A stretch of DNA of 64,000 nucleotides from Phoenix dactylifera (GCF_009389715.1 NC_052399.1:14883646-14947645); one strand, 5' to 3'. Shown: positions 15,626-27,100, numbered from the stretch's first letter. Translations and numbers: made by a program. The notes: generated by a model from the sequence alone, not told the origin.

Positions 15626-15983
15626 GAATGGCACATTGTTCTCTACTTTGTTATTTCATAAAATTATAATATTTGGAAACTCGTGGCGCTAGTTGTGTTA
15701 CCGTTAGGATTGTTCTTGATGCAACTTGACCGAAGTCATCCAATGGGAAGCGGGACCAAACACAACACATCCCAACTGATAGTTTGGGCTGATTTCAGCA
15801 AATCGATATTCAACTTACACGGTTTTGTTGAGGACGGATGAATGCTTGGACAACTTGAACCATGATTAAACGTCAACAGTGGAAGGCAAATATCGCTATT
15901 GCCCGAGATTAATGGACATTAATTACCAACAATCTTAAAGGCAGAAGAAACTCCTTAGGAGGAACTGGGCAGTAAACTCTAGC

Positions 15984-16784
15984 TCACTTGCCGGGGACAA
16001 AGTTGGTGGCGTAGGCCCAAGCGTTGTTGTTGACGGGATCAGCCAAGTGGTCGGCCAAGTTCTCCAACGGACCCTTGCCGGTGACGATGGCCTGCACGAA
16101 GAAACCGAACATCGAGAACATGGCCAGCCTGCCGTTCTTGATCTCCTTCACCTTGAGCTCTGCAAAGGCCTCGGGGTCGTCGGCCAGGCCGAGAGGGTCG
16201 AAGCTACCCCCAGGGTACAGAGGGTCGGTCACCTCGCCGAGCGGCCCGCCGGCAATCCGGTAGCCCTCCACGGCGCCCATCAGGATAACTTGGCAGGCCC
16301 AGATGGCCAGAATGCTCTGGGCGTGGATCAGGCTGGGGTTGCCCAGGTAGTCCAGACCGCCCTCACTGAAGATCTGGGCACCGGCCTTGAACCAGACGGC
16401 CTCGCCGAACTTGACGCCATTGCGAGCAAGAAGCTCCGGGAAGACGCAGCCGAGGGCGCCAAGCATGGCCCACCGGCAGTGGATGACCTCGAGCTCACGG
16501 TTCTTGGCGAAGGTCTCGGGGTCGGCGGAGAGGCCGGCCGTGTCCCACCCGTAGTCGCCGGGGAATTCGCCGGTGAGGTAGGACGGGGGCTCGCCGGAGA
16601 AGGGACCTAAGTACTTGACGCGGTCGGGGCCGTACCAGGGGCTGCCGGAGGCGACGGGCTTGGGCCTGGAGAAGGTCTTGCGCATGGTGATCCTGCCTTC
16701 GCCAAGTATCTCGGAGGCCGAGGGAGCGAGCTTCACAGCCTTGCCGGCGAGTGAGGGGGAGGAGAGGGCCATGGTGGCAGCCAT
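15984..16784 (-). CDS. LHCB1: Chlorophyll a/b-binding protein of LHCII type I (Lhcb1)
   Basis: Intronless 266-aa nuclear-encoded thylakoid light-harvesting protein. It binds chlorophylls a/b and carotenoids, trimerises in the photosystem II antenna and takes part in state transitions. Residues 1-34 form the chloroplast transit peptide (Ser/Ala-rich, [17 protein letters not shown]). The mature part begins near RKTFSRPKP, followed by [19 protein letters not shown], the LHC signature. The first helix carries [16 protein letters not shown] and the third the pseudo-symmetric [17 protein letters not shown]. Both contain the Glu/Arg chlorophyll-ligand and salt-bridge pairs. The C-terminus is [13 protein letters not shown]. 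Length and intronless structure are typical of Lhcb1. An in-frame ATG at residue 5 is an alternative start. High GC. Expected to be light-induced; promoter boxes are listed separately. Confidence 0.98.
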   Translation of the reverse strand: MAATMALSSPSLAGKAVKLAPSASEILGEGRITMRKTFSRPKPVASGSPWYGPDRVKYLGPFSGEPPSYLTGEFPGDYGWDTAGLSADPETFAKNRELEVIHCRWAMLGALGCVFPELLARNGVKFGEAVWFKAGAQIFSEGGLDYLGNPSLIHAQSILAIWACQVILMGAVEGYRIAGGPLGEVTDPLYPGGSFDPLGLADDPEAFAELKVKEIKNGRLAMFSMFGFFVQAIVTGKGPLENLADHLADPVNNNAWAYATNFVPGK

Positions 16785-16885
16785 GGTTGGATAGAGAAAG
16801 GGAGGCTCGTGTAGTTAGTTATCGGTAGGAGGAGGAGAAGGTGCAAGAGAAGATTTCTGAGAGAGAAGGGGAGGATGGCCGGGGA

Positions 16886-16895
16886 TATTAATAAA
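16886..16895 (-). promoter_or_regulatory. Lhcb1 TATA box
   Basis: Minus-strand TTTATTAATA about 102-111 bp upstream of ATG 16784, in a pyrimidine-rich leader. The position fits a leader of roughly 70-80 nt. Confidence 0.6.
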
Positions 16896-16934
16896 AGAGG
16901 AAGGCGGTGGAGAGGGAGGGAAAGAGGTAGCAGT

Positions 16935-16971
16935 CCTTATCCAGGGAAATCTTTGCCTTTCTTTTCATTGG
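16935..16971 (-). promoter_or_regulatory. Lhcb1 I-box (GATAAGG) and CCAAT box
   Basis: On the minus strand, CCAAT (16967-16971) is followed by GGATAAGG (I-box core GATAAGG at 16935-16941), roughly 40 bp upstream of the TATA box. I-box/GATA and CCAAT elements are known components of light-regulated CAB and RBCS promoters. Function here is inferred from motif and position. Confidence 0.55.
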
Positions 16972-16999
16972 TTGATGGGTTTTGAGGTTTAGATTTGGT

Positions 17000-17721
17000 C
17001 GAACAGTTGGCGCATTATGAGCCACCACCTCGGTGAGATATTAACCAAGTTCATGAGTGGTGGTCTGAGTGTTTCCATTTTGTCTAGATTCTTGAGAGGC
17101 ATTTTTTCCGTATCGAATTATCATTAGAAAATCTGGAATTGGATAACGTGGTCGTATGTAAGCCAATAAGAAAGATGGATACAACGCCTTAGAGAGCGGA
17201 AATCTTCCAGAGTTTATCGATATCTAGTTTGCATGACTGAAAGAGTATTGCCTCCTTACCCCACAAAAAGGAAAAAAAATGAAGAAGAAATAAACTACCT
17301 ATCATTCACCAAATGAAAAAGAAGGAACACCGCCTAAACTCTCTTATCGAACACATGCATAAGAGTGCAAACGTCGGATATAAGATTTGACGCACCGAAT
17401 TAAACATTAAGGCCTTTAATTAGCTTGGAATGGGAAGGAAGGAGAAATGATTTGAGGAAGCTGAAGCAAAAAGAGTTTATATGATAACATCTGATTATCA
17501 GTAATTCTCTAACTTTTAGGACCTCATTATAATCCATTTCTTATCAACATACTTAGTGGTTTCTCGACTCTTTAATTACTTGATGATGTTCGCTGATAAA
17601 TGAATGAGATAACATATATGGAGCAACTTTTTAAGAAAATGAGGAATTCACGATCAACTTAATTTGTTCTGCATCTTCAAAACAGAATATCTTTTTTTTG
17701 TTGAATTATTTGATGCATGTG
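17000..17721. other. Distal Lhcb1 upstream DNA / intergenic
   Basis: AT-rich, no gene seen. Ends at the target site of the copia insertion (AAAGG, 17722-17726). Confidence 0.5.
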
Positions 17722-17726
17722 AAAGG

Positions 17727-18315
17727 TGTTAGGAAAGACCCCTTCACTAGATGAAAACTTTCCTATCTTTGTGTGAGTAGAATGAGAATACCACAATAAT
17801 TAATCAATGTAAGAACCACCAAAAAAAACAAACCACAAGAAAGAGACAAGAATTTTTAGGTGGAAAACCCTCCAATATGAGGGGAAAAAACCACCGGACC
17901 TAAGTCCACCACAAACCTCCACTATCAACAATAATGGGCTTACAAAGTATCTTCTCTAGGCTAAGCTAGAGGATCACATACATCAAGGATCTCTTCCTTG
18001 GATCACAAACAAAGAGTTTATATGAAAAAGAGTTTAGGCTCCAATAATAAAATGAGAATAATCTCACCGAGTGTAGGTTTGCACAAGGTTCTTTTTCCTC
18101 TTGAAATGCCTTGAATAAGATCTTCACCTCCTCCTTGAGATGGATTCCACAAGCACTTCTCCCAAGACGGCCACCTTCTTTTGTTTTCTTCTCATCCACC
18201 CTCTAATAGAATAATTAACCCTAACCCCTCTTTTCCCTCTTTTTGTTTCCCCTTTTTTTTTTTCTTTATTTAAATTGCTGGGTCCCACCTCACATAAGGT
18301 GGGACTTGGCCAACA
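17727..18315 (-). repeat. Copia 3' LTR (589 bp)
   Basis: Runs tgttaggaaag...ggccaaca on the + strand. It is the 3' LTR in element orientation, next to the PPT. A 77-codon ORF inside it has no known role. Confidence 0.95.
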
Positions 18316-18330
18316 ATTCTCCCCCTCCCA
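18316..18330 (-). promoter_or_regulatory. Copia polypurine tract
   Basis: Minus-strand TGGGAGGGGGAGAAT abutting the 3' LTR. It is the plus-strand priming site. Confidence 0.9.
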
Positions 18331-18332
18331 TC

Positions 18333-21300
18333 TTATGTGAGAGGCTCCACCAAGCTTGCCTTAAGCATACAAATATCATGCTTCTTCTTAAGCAAAATTT
18401 TAGTCATCATATCCGACCCATTCTCATCGGTATGGATTTTCTCTAGATGCAAAAGCTTTTCTTCCAACACATCCCGAATCCAATGATACCTCACATCAAT
18501 GTGCTTCGACCTTGAATGAAAGCTGGAATTCTTGCTAAGATGAATGGCACTCTGATTATCACAAAAAAGAGTATACTTGTCTTGTTTCAAGCCCAATTCT
18601 TGGAGGAATCTTTTCATCCACAACATTTCCTTACATGCCTCTGTCACCGCAATATATTCGGCCTCTGTAGTGGACAAAGCAACACATTTCTGCAATTTGG
18701 ACTGCCATGAAACAGCTCCCCCTGCAAAAGTCATCATGTATCCCGATGTAGACTTTCGAGTATCAATATCACCAGCCATATCTGCATCTGTGAATCCTTC
18801 TAGCATAGTTTTTCCATTTCCAAAGCATAAGCAAGCTTTGGAAGTACCTCTAAGGTATCTAAATATCCATTTAACTGCAGCCCAATGTTCTTTGCCAGGA
18901 TTCGAGAGAAATCTGCTCACAACACCAACTGCATATGCTATGTCTGGTCTTGTACACACCATGGCATACATCAAACTTCCTACTGCTGAAGCATAGGGTA
19001 CCTTTTGCATCTCCTCTTTCTCCCTTTCATTTGTAGGACATTGCTTGTTTGTGAGTTTGAAATGATTTGCAAGTGGAGAGGAAATCGGTTTAGCCTTTTC
19101 CATATTAAACCGCTCGAGCATCCTTTCAATATACTTTTCTTGTGATAGCCAAAGCTTCTTGATCTTTCTATCACGAGAAATTCTCATGCCAAGCATTTGC
19201 TTTACGGGCCCCATATCTTTCATGGCAAACGACTTGCTTAAGTCTTTCTTCAACCTATCAATTTTGTTAGTATCACGGCCAATAATCAACATATCATCTA
19301 CATAAAGCAATAGAATGATAAAATCACCATCACTAAACCTTTGCACATAGACGCAATGATCGGATTTTGTCCTCTTGTAGTCGTGGCCCATCATGAAAGA
19401 ATCGAACTTTTTATACCATTGCCTTGGTGCTTGTTTAAGCCCATATAAGCTTTTCTTCAACTTGCAAACAAGATGTTCTTTGCCCTTAGTTTTAAACCCC
19501 TCAGGTTGCTCCATATAAATTTCTTCCTCAAGGTCTCCATGCAAGAAGGCTGTCTTCACATCAAGTTGTTCAATCTCAAGGTCCATACTAGCTGCCAAAC
19601 CCAATATAATCCGAAGAGATGACATTTTCACAACCGGAGCAAAAATTTCATCAAAATCTATACCTTTCTTCTGACCAAAGCCCTTCACAACTAATCTTGC
19701 TTTGTACTTAGGTTTTAAGCCGCTCTCATCCTCCTTTAATCTGTATACCCATTTGTTCTTGAGTAGTCTCTTACCCTTAGGAAGCTTTACCAAATCAAAA
19801 GTATGATTTTCATATAAGGATTTTATTTCTTCTTGCATAGCTTGAAACCATTTATCCTTGTCCTTATGATTCTGCACTTCTTGGATGCATTCTGGCTCCC
19901 CCTCATCTGTAAGAAAAATATACTCTGAAGCAGGATATCTAGATGATGCTCTGTGCTGTCTAGTAGACCTTCTGACCTCTGGTTCTGTCATTTCAGACTG
20001 ACTTGATAGTTCACCATATTCTGAAGCTTCACTGTGACCATTATCACCTGTAGAACCCTCACTAGCACCTGTATCACTATGCTCACTGTCATCCTGCACA
20101 TCTCCCCTATCATCATCATGGACCATAGGTGGAGGAACTGGATCAAGATTAATTGGAGAACTGTTCAAATACTTCGGCTTCTCTTGCTTTCCAAAGTCTT
20201 CAATAAACTGATCTTCAAAGAAGACAACATCTCTACTCCTGATCACCTTTTTGTCTTTTGGATCCCACAACCTGTATCCAAATTCTTCATGGCCATAACC
20301 TAAGAAAATACATTCTTTAGACTTTCCATCAAGCTTAGACCTTTCATCTTTTGGAATGTGAACAAATGTCTTGCATCCAAACACCTTCAAATGACTGTAG
20401 GATACATCTTTTCCTGTCCAAACTCTTTCTGGCACATCACCATCCAAAGGAGCCGATGGAGAAAGGTTGATCAAATCCACTGCAGTCCTCATAGCTTCAC
20501 CCCAAAATGGTTTTGGCAACTTTGCATGAGAGAGCATACATCTGATTCTCTCTACAATTGTTCTATTCATTCTCTCTGCAACTCCATTTTCTTGCGGTGT
20601 TTTAGGAACTGTCTTTTGGAGCTTAATGCCATAGTCTTTGCAATATTTTTCAAATGGCCCTCTGTACTCACCTCCATTATCTGCCCTGATGCACTTTAGC
20701 TTCTTGCCTGTCTCTCTTTCAACCATGACATGAAAGTGTTTAAATATATCCAAGACTTGATCCTTGGATTTCAAAGCAAAAGCCCATACCTTTCTAGAAT
20801 GATCATCAATAAAGGTAACAAAATAAAGTGCACCACCAAGAGTTCTACTATCCATCATGCATACATCACTATGTATCAAATCTAGAATGTTAATTTTTCT
20901 AGATATAGGTGTTCTATGAAATGCAACTCTATGTTGTTTTCCGGCTAAACAATCAACACAAGTTTTCAAAGACACACCTTTGGTATTTGGTAGCAACTCC
21001 TTCTTGGCTAGAATTTGAAGTCCTTTCTCACTCATGTGCCCAAGCCTTTTGTGCCAAAGCTTTGTAGAGAAATCATCATCAATTGTATTCACCTCTCCTT
21101 TCTTTAGCTTTGCTTGCATCATGTAGAGAGTATTATTTTTCTTTCCTCTTGCTATCAACAAAGAGCCTTTTGTGAGCTTCCATTTTCCTTCACCAAAATG
21201 ATTGCTATAACCTTCATCATCAAGCTTGCCGGTGGAGATTAAATTGAGGCGGATATCCGGAACATGTCTAACATCTTTGAGTAGCAACTTGCACCCTGTA

Positions 21301-22316
21301 TTGGTCTCTAAACATACACTCCCCATGCCAACAATTTTGGATAAACCATCATTTCCCATCCTAACACAACCAAAATCACCAGAAGTATAGGATGTGAAGA
21401 AACCACCATGTGGAGTGATATGAAAAGAAGCACCAGAATCAATCACCCAGTTACTATCTTCATATGCAAGGTTGACACAACCATCACTAACAACAATGAC
21501 ATCTGCATCAGCTGCAACTGCTGTAACATCCTTTTCCTCTGTCTTTGCTTCACCTTTTTCTGTGTTCTGCTCTCTTTTCAATGCTCTGCACTCTCTTTTC
21601 ATGTGTCCTAGTTTGCCACAATGATAGCATTTTATGCCTTTCCTTGACTTTGACCTGCCCCTGGATTTATCTCTATTGTAAGGATACTTGCTTTTGCTTC
21701 TACCTCTTCTTTCTGTCACAAGAGCCTCAGCTTCAGGAGATATTCCCTGTTCTTTTCTTCTAACCTCTTCATTTAGCATGCTATCCTTTACCATATCCAA
21801 AGTGACCTTGCCGTCAGGTGCAGAATTGCTTAGAGACACCACAAGAGTCTCCCAACTGTCTGGCAAAGAACTAAGAAGTAACAAAGCCTGCAACTCCTCA
21901 TCTAGGACAAGCTTCATAGTAGTCAACTGATTCACCAAGCCTTGGAAGTCATTCAAGTGTTCTGTCAAACTTTTCCCATCTTTATACTTCAAGTTGACAA
22001 GCCTCCTAATCAAAGAGGCTTTATTCTGTGCAGTCTTTCTCTCATACATGGCCTCTAATTTCTTCCACAAAGAGAAGGCATTGGTTTCTTGAGCAACATG
22101 ATGAAACACAGTCTGATCAACCCATTGTCTAATTTGTGCAACTGTCTTTCTATTCATTATCTCCCATTCCTTGTCAGTCTTCTCTTTTGGCCTAGCCTCA
22201 TCTCCATGGATAGGTTCATACAAATCCTTACAATAAAGGATATCCTCCATCCTAGGTTTCCAAATGGCATAGTTGGAAGATGTCAATTTAATCATGCCTC
22301 CCATAGAATCCTCCAT
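18333..22316 (-). CDS. Copia Gag-Pol polyprotein, intact (1327 aa)
   Basis: Retrotransposon polyprotein in the copia order GAG-PR-IN-RT-RH. The first ATG of the frame is at 22316 (MEDSMGG); the frame is open a little further upstream but only through a GTG. GAG occupies about residues 1-230 and ends in a CCHC zinc knuckle CYHCGKLGHMKREC (about 230-243). The protease active site is WVIDSGAS (about 290). Integrase has the HH-CC zinc part (HKRLGHMSEKG...CVDCLAGK) and the catalytic D, D, E residues (HSDV, RADNGGEY, PQENGVAE). Reverse transcriptase has KARLVVKGFGQ and the YVDD box. RNase H has TDADMAGD, STTEAEY and CDNQSAIHL. It ends LVEPLT, overlapping no other gene, three bases from the PPT. No stop or frameshift, so it is probably translatable. 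GAG and knuckle context resemble Tnt1-94-type (Tork) elements. Confidence 0.96.
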   Translation of the reverse strand: MEDSMGGMIKLTSSNYAIWKPRMEDILYCKDLYEPIHGDEARPKEKTDKEWEIMNRKTVAQIRQWVDQTVFHHVAQETNAFSLWKKLEAMYERKTAQNKASLIRRLVNLKYKDGKSLTEHLNDFQGLVNQLTTMKLVLDEELQALLLLSSLPDSWETLVVSLSNSAPDGKVTLDMVKDSMLNEEVRRKEQGISPEAEALVTERRGRSKSKYPYNRDKSRGRSKSRKGIKCYHCGKLGHMKRECRALKREQNTEKGEAKTEEKDVTAVAADADVIVVSDGCVNLAYEDSNWVIDSGASFHITPHGGFFTSYTSGDFGCVRMGNDGLSKIVGMGSVCLETNTGCKLLLKDVRHVPDIRLNLISTGKLDDEGYSNHFGEGKWKLTKGSLLIARGKKNNTLYMMQAKLKKGEVNTIDDDFSTKLWHKRLGHMSEKGLQILAKKELLPNTKGVSLKTCVDCLAGKQHRVAFHRTPISRKINILDLIHSDVCMMDSRTLGGALYFVTFIDDHSRKVWAFALKSKDQVLDIFKHFHVMVERETGKKLKCIRADNGGEYRGPFEKYCKDYGIKLQKTVPKTPQENGVAERMNRTIVERIRCMLSHAKLPKPFWGEAMRTAVDLINLSPSAPLDGDVPERVWTGKDVSYSHLKVFGCKTFVHIPKDERSKLDGKSKECIFLGYGHEEFGYRLWDPKDKKVIRSRDVVFFEDQFIEDFGKQEKPKYLNSSPINLDPVPPPMVHDDDRGDVQDDSEHSDTGASEGSTGDNGHSEASEYGELSSQSEMTEPEVRRSTRQHRASSRYPASEYIFLTDEGEPECIQEVQNHKDKDKWFQAMQEEIKSLYENHTFDLVKLPKGKRLLKNKWVYRLKEDESGLKPKYKARLVVKGFGQKKGIDFDEIFAPVVKMSSLRIILGLAASMDLEIEQLDVKTAFLHGDLEEEIYMEQPEGFKTKGKEHLVCKLKKSLYGLKQAPRQWYKKFDSFMMGHDYKRTKSDHCVYVQRFSDGDFIILLLYVDDMLIIGRDTNKIDRLKKDLSKSFAMKDMGPVKQMLGMRISRDRKIKKLWLSQEKYIERMLERFNMEKAKPISSPLANHFKLTNKQCPTNEREKEEMQKVPYASAVGSLMYAMVCTRPDIAYAVGVVSRFLSNPGKEHWAAVKWIFRYLRGTSKACLCFGNGKTMLEGFTDADMAGDIDTRKSTSGYMMTFAGGAVSWQSKLQKCVALSTTEAEYIAVTEACKEMLWMKRFLQELGLKQDKYTLFCDNQSAIHLSKNSSFHSRSKHIDVRYHWIRDVLEEKLLHLEKIHTDENGSDMMTKILLKKKHDICMLKASLVEPLT

Positions 22317-22364
22317 TCGAGTCACACAAGAATTTTATCAAACACCTTGTAGGCACAAAACCTT

Positions 22365-22376
22365 GCTCTGATACCA
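22365..22376 (-). promoter_or_regulatory. Copia primer-binding site (initiator Met-tRNA)
   Basis: Minus-strand TGGTATCAGAGC, two bases inside the 5' LTR. It is a perfect complement of the plant initiator Met-tRNA 3' end and the priming site for minus-strand cDNA. Confidence 0.93.
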
Positions 22377-22378
22377 CT

Positions 22379-22968
22379 TGTTAGGAAAGACCCCTTCACT
22401 AGATGAAAACTTTCCTATCTTTGTGTGAGTAGAATGAGAATACCACAATAATTAATCAATGTAAGAACCACCAAAAAAAACAAACCACAAGAAAGAGACA
22501 AGAATTTTTAGGTGGAAAACCCTCCAATATGAGGGGAAAAAACCACCGGACCTAAGTCCACCACAAACCTCCACTATCAACAATAATGGGCTTACAAAGT
22601 ATCTTCTCTAGGCTAAGCTAGAGGATCACATACATCAAGGATCTCTTCCTTGGATCACAAACAAAGAGTTTATATGAAAAAGAGTTTAGGCTCCAATAAT
22701 AAAATGAGAATAATCTCACCGAGTGTAGGTTTGCACAAGGTTCTTCTTCCTCTTGAAATGCCTTGAATAAGATCTTCACCTCCTCCTTGAGATGGATTCC
22801 ACAAGCACTTCTCCCAAGACGGCCACCTTCTTTTGTTTTCTTCTCATCCACCCTCTAATAGAATAATTAACCCTAACCCCTCTTTTCCCTCTTTTTGTTT
22901 CCCCTTTTTTTTTTTTCTTTATTTAAATTGCTGGGTCCCACCTCACATAAGGTGGGACTTGGCCAACA
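22379..22968 (-). repeat. Copia 5' LTR (590 bp)
   Basis: The 5' LTR in element orientation. Relative to the 3' LTR it has one substitution and a 12- rather than 11-base T run. It should contain the element's promoter, read on the minus strand. Confidence 0.95.
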
Positions 22969-22973
22969 AAAGG

Positions 22974-24120
22974 AATATTTTCTTTGAATTTTAAGGCTCA
23001 AAACTTAAAGGATGCAACATTCTTTCTCCTCTTAAAAGGTGTATTAAACTAAACTTTTGTAGATGCATGTATGAATATACACACATATACAGCTGCCTTG
23101 GTCTCTAAGATCTTACGTGTGGCTTGGCCATACTGGCGTAAATGAGGCTTGACTTAATGGTCTTAAGGTCATTATAGGCCAGCTGGTTTTCATCACTTGT
23201 CAGGAAGACAAAATCAATACTGGACAGTCGAACCTGTATCTCCATTTACTGGTTATATGTTGGCTGTACCTCTGCCTGTATTGTTTTGCAGTTGAAGCAT
23301 TGTTTCATTGAACTTATTCTTTATGTTTATACTATAAAGAGCCAGGTCAAGTTATGTTTATCCTATAAAGAGTCAGTAATAATGTGATCGCTGTTATCAG
23401 GTTTTCATGACTATAAACTCAGTCTTAATCATCGTAGAGTTCAATGACGGACTTAGGATCTTGATATCCCCAAGGGCATCCTAAAAGCTCAAGAGTCTTC
23501 AGATGTTTAAAATATTGTGGCTGGGCTACACGCACTGACATTTTGCTACTTTCTCAAAGCAGGCAAGAGCCTGCAATGCAAGAGCAAAGATGCACACACA
23601 TGACAAAGTTCTCATCTTTTCTGAGATTCTACTCTGAAATCCCAAGAACTAGAAAGCCCTGTATCTGCCTGGGGAGAACCAGAAAATTCTCGTCCTTCCA
23701 CCCTCAGGCTCCATCTCCTACCACCATAATGATTACTGGTTCAGATACAAGTTCTCATGAACTACCACCAGAGTGACATCTCTCCGCAAATTTTATTTTC
23801 ATTGGCTCCAAGCCTTTCTTTTCTCGATGAATGCCATGCAAATGCGCTGGATGGTGTTCAGAATTTCAAAACTCCACCAGCCTACACACAGCTTTCCCAC
23901 CTTAGAAGTACTTATACAAGAAACAAGATAGAGAATAAACATCACATACATTATATATCCACAGTTAACCTTTTGTTTTAGCTATTCTGAAAAGCATTAA
24001 GAATCGTCCATTGAACGATTCAGAACAGATCTGATTAGTACAGAACCTAGAATTCCTTGAGAAAATGATGTAACTACAGTGCTCAAACACAACTCCTTAA
24101 ATTCATCTTGAGCATGTCAG
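22974..24120. other. 3' flank of MSRB gene, contains inverted duplicate arm
   Basis: No gene. 23094-23354 is an inverted copy of part of MSRB (separate entry). Immediately after it, a short direct repeat (ttatgtttatMctataaagagYcag) occurs at about 23320 and 23352. ORFs at 23543-23981 have no recognisable domain. Confidence 0.6.
23094..23354 (+). repeat. Inverted duplicate of MSRB intron 1/exon 2 junction (left arm, 261 bp)
   Basis: Reverse complement of 24919-25179, same length, about 20 mismatches by eye (about 92% identity), no indels noted. It copies ~246 bp of the 3' end of MSRB intron 1, the splice acceptor and the first ~15 bases of exon 2 (AGCCAGGTCAAGTTA). The remaining exon 2 is absent. 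Confidence 0.92.
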
Positions 24121-27100
24121 CTACTGTGGCTTCAGTTTTAGGGATGCACTGCAGATAGGACAAAAAATATGCATGTAAGTTCAACCCCACTCAGTTATTT
24201 CAAAGATTCACAACAAAAGGGGAAATCTTACCTATTGATACAATATCGTTTTCCTGTAGGTGGTGGCCCATCGTCAAAGACATGACCAAGATGTGCATCA
24301 CAAACTGCACAGATGACCTCAGTTCGGGGCATGAAAATGATTGACATGTCTAGCTTGGATTTCACATTGTTTCCAATTGGTTCATAGTAGGATGGCCAAC
24401 CAGTTCCACTGTCAAATTTAGTGCGCGATCTGAAAATAGAGAAGGCTAAATAAGAATACAGATTTATTTCTTCAAATCGTCATGAGTAAGCAAAACCCCT
24501 CAAATACTGGATTTTTAAGTCTGCAAAATAGAATATAAAGCATCTTCCCCGCTATAAAGTTTACAAGCGAAACTTACTCGAATAGAGGTGTGTCACAACA
24601 TACACAATGGTATGTCCCAGGGGTCTTGGTGTTCCAATATTCCCTGATTGTCAAACATAGCAGAGTAAGCACCAGAATATCACAGAATTGGACTACAAAT
24701 CTATTCAAAAGCTAAATTATGCTGCCAACCAGAAAACAGTAAACATGAGCTGTTAACATAAAAAAAGTAGGTTTATAAAAAAGACCGCATTGGGAAAGCA
24801 TTAGAACATAAGGGACCATACCCAGTAAAAGCCCTCTCAGTACCCTTTTGTCGAGTTATGTAATATTGTTCCTGTGTAAGACGCTTCTTCCACTCCTCAT
24901 CACTCAAGGAGGCATAATTAACTTGACCTGGCTCTTTATGAAATAAACATAAAGAATAAGTTCAAAGAAACAATGTTTCAACTGCAAAACAATACTGACA
25001 GAGGTACAACCAACATATAACTAGTAAATGTAGATGCAAGTTCGACTGTCTAGTATTGATTTTATCTTCATGACAAATGATGAAAACCAGCTGGCCTATA
25101 ATGACCTTAAGACCATCAAGTCAAGCCTCATTTACGCCGGTACGGCCAAGCCACACGTAAGATCTAAGATACCAAGGCAGGACTGGCCTCTGCAACTTGA
25201 TCAAGGTGATGATGAGTCTTTGAACTAATTCTTTTAGCCATGCATGAGGAGGATGGGCATACCTTGACTAATTTAAGGCTGGTCAAGGCTACACATTCTC
25301 CAACCAAAGCTTAGAACTTTTCTAGCTTGAATAAATTCTTTTAAATGTTTACAAAAGATATCATTTCTCTCTTTGGTAAATGCAAAAGATATCACTTCAA
25401 CTGTAAAGTAGTGAGCAAGCTGCTTTGTTAAGGCACACATCTTACAGTATGAGAATTTTTTTTCTTTTTCAAAAAAGTACAAAACAAAAAGATCATAATT
25501 AGATATTCTATTACATTTGAAGTGTAAGTTTTAGAAGCTATGAGAAATAAGCTGAAAGTTTTTGTTTTATTTGCTGATTGTTTAATTAGACAAAATATAT
25601 TTCTCCAAGAAAAAAGACAGGATATAGGATAAAACAATTGCATACAAGGGATCAAGACATATCAAGAAGCTCGGAAAAGCTTACATTAGCAAAGACTTTT
25701 AATGAAAATAACCAACTATTGCCTATAGAATAACAAGAATGAAGCAATCAATCAAAGGAGCACGTGGATAATCTTTTAAGCCGCTATCACCAAAGCAATT
25801 AGAATGAAAGAACTTAATATCTAGCGACTAATGACTATATAAAGCAGAAAGAATGCTCCCACTAGAGTGTTGAATTTCCTGTGGTAGAAACATATAAAAT
25901 GATTAAGGGGTCATCAGCCAACCACATTTTCTCAAATGCATCTATGGTGGGACCACCTCCATAATTGCATTGGGAAAGGGTAAAAGTCTTAAATTATGAT
26001 GTTATTTAGAGAGGACACAGAAAATAAATGAAGCAGTTGCAACTTGTTATTCCAAATAGCTTCAGTAGAAGGGAGTTATCAGACCATCAAGATTGGTAGA
26101 TTTATTTCTCTCACAGGGTACATATTTTGTAGTTGGCCTATATTTCCAAAAAGTCAGATGACCTATTTCGTAAATGGTAGAACTGTTGTTACAGGACTAC
26201 ATAGGGATGAATCAGGAAAGCATATCATGGGTTTTGGAAGATGTCAAAAAATCAGGGATTCAATTAACAGGGCTTCAGGATTTTGTACCAGGACTTCAGC
26301 TACCATACAGTGCAAGGCAGTCAGGATCCAGGTAGAATCAGATAAAATAGCATTTATTTGGGTAATCACTACAAATTTCCACAAAATCCAGTTTTAATCT
26401 AGTATATGGATCGTTGACGTGGTGGTTCGAAGGTCCATAATATGGAAAATAATAGTAAGAAACTAGAAAATAATTGATTGATGGTTGTCCAGGCAGCAGT
26501 TCTGCTGAAGTTAGATCTGAAATCAACTAAAATCAAACATCTGCCTCCCTAATATGTCAGATACTATTTCTGTATGAGGTTTGGTTATAAGAGTAGTTTA
26601 CATATGGTTGACCTGTTGTTTAATTTCATGATCAATAGCCAAGGCTGCTCTCTTTTATTGCTTCAATGCAAATAAAACTTTAAGCAAATATAAAAATGCA
26701 AAAAGGCTAAATGAAAATTTTCCTAGAAGACTTATGAGAATCCATTATCTTGATCAAAATTCCAAAGTGCCCCAATCATCTTGGCAGTGGAACTCTATTA
26801 AAACCTCACTCAACACTCCATCAAAGAAGGCATTTACCATTACTAAATACTACATAAGAGGGTACATTTTGGAAATTCGAGTTGAAGCAACATCTTTGTC
26901 GAACATAGGTCAAACTATCTCCAGAGAAATATTGCACTTAATCCATTAAAAAAAAACTATTGTACTGATATTTTTTTAGAAATTATATATTTTTGGTGTA
27001 CAATACATGATAAATGAAGTAGTTGTGATTCAATCCCTTTGTTTCGCCTCCACCAATGTTCAGTGCCACAGAAAATCATTAATGGATCTAATTGTCTTAC

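Larger units (their letters stand above)
17727..22968 (-). mobile_element. Complete Ty1/copia retrotransposon (Tork/Tnt1-like), recent insertion
   Basis: 5242-bp element on the minus strand, flanked by the 5-bp target duplication AAAGG (17722-17726 and 22969-22973). LTRs begin TGTTGGCCAAG and end TTTCCTAACA (minus strand), 590 and 589 bp. They differ by one substitution (in the ctttttcc/cttcttcc stretch) and one base in a poly-T run. The PBS and PPT are intact and a single uninterrupted gag-pol ORF fills the interior. All cis and trans parts needed for an autonomous element are visible. Near-identical LTRs imply insertion within the recent past of the species. Lineage is inferred from gag/pol motifs. 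Confidence 0.97.

Noticed and set aside
17966-18199. 77-codon ORF in each copia LTR (also 22618-22851)
   Set aside because: Duplicated only because the LTRs are identical; no known LTR-encoded protein in copia elements.
22317-22325. Upstream extension of the copia ORF
   Set aside because: It would start on GTG; the first ATG is at 22316.
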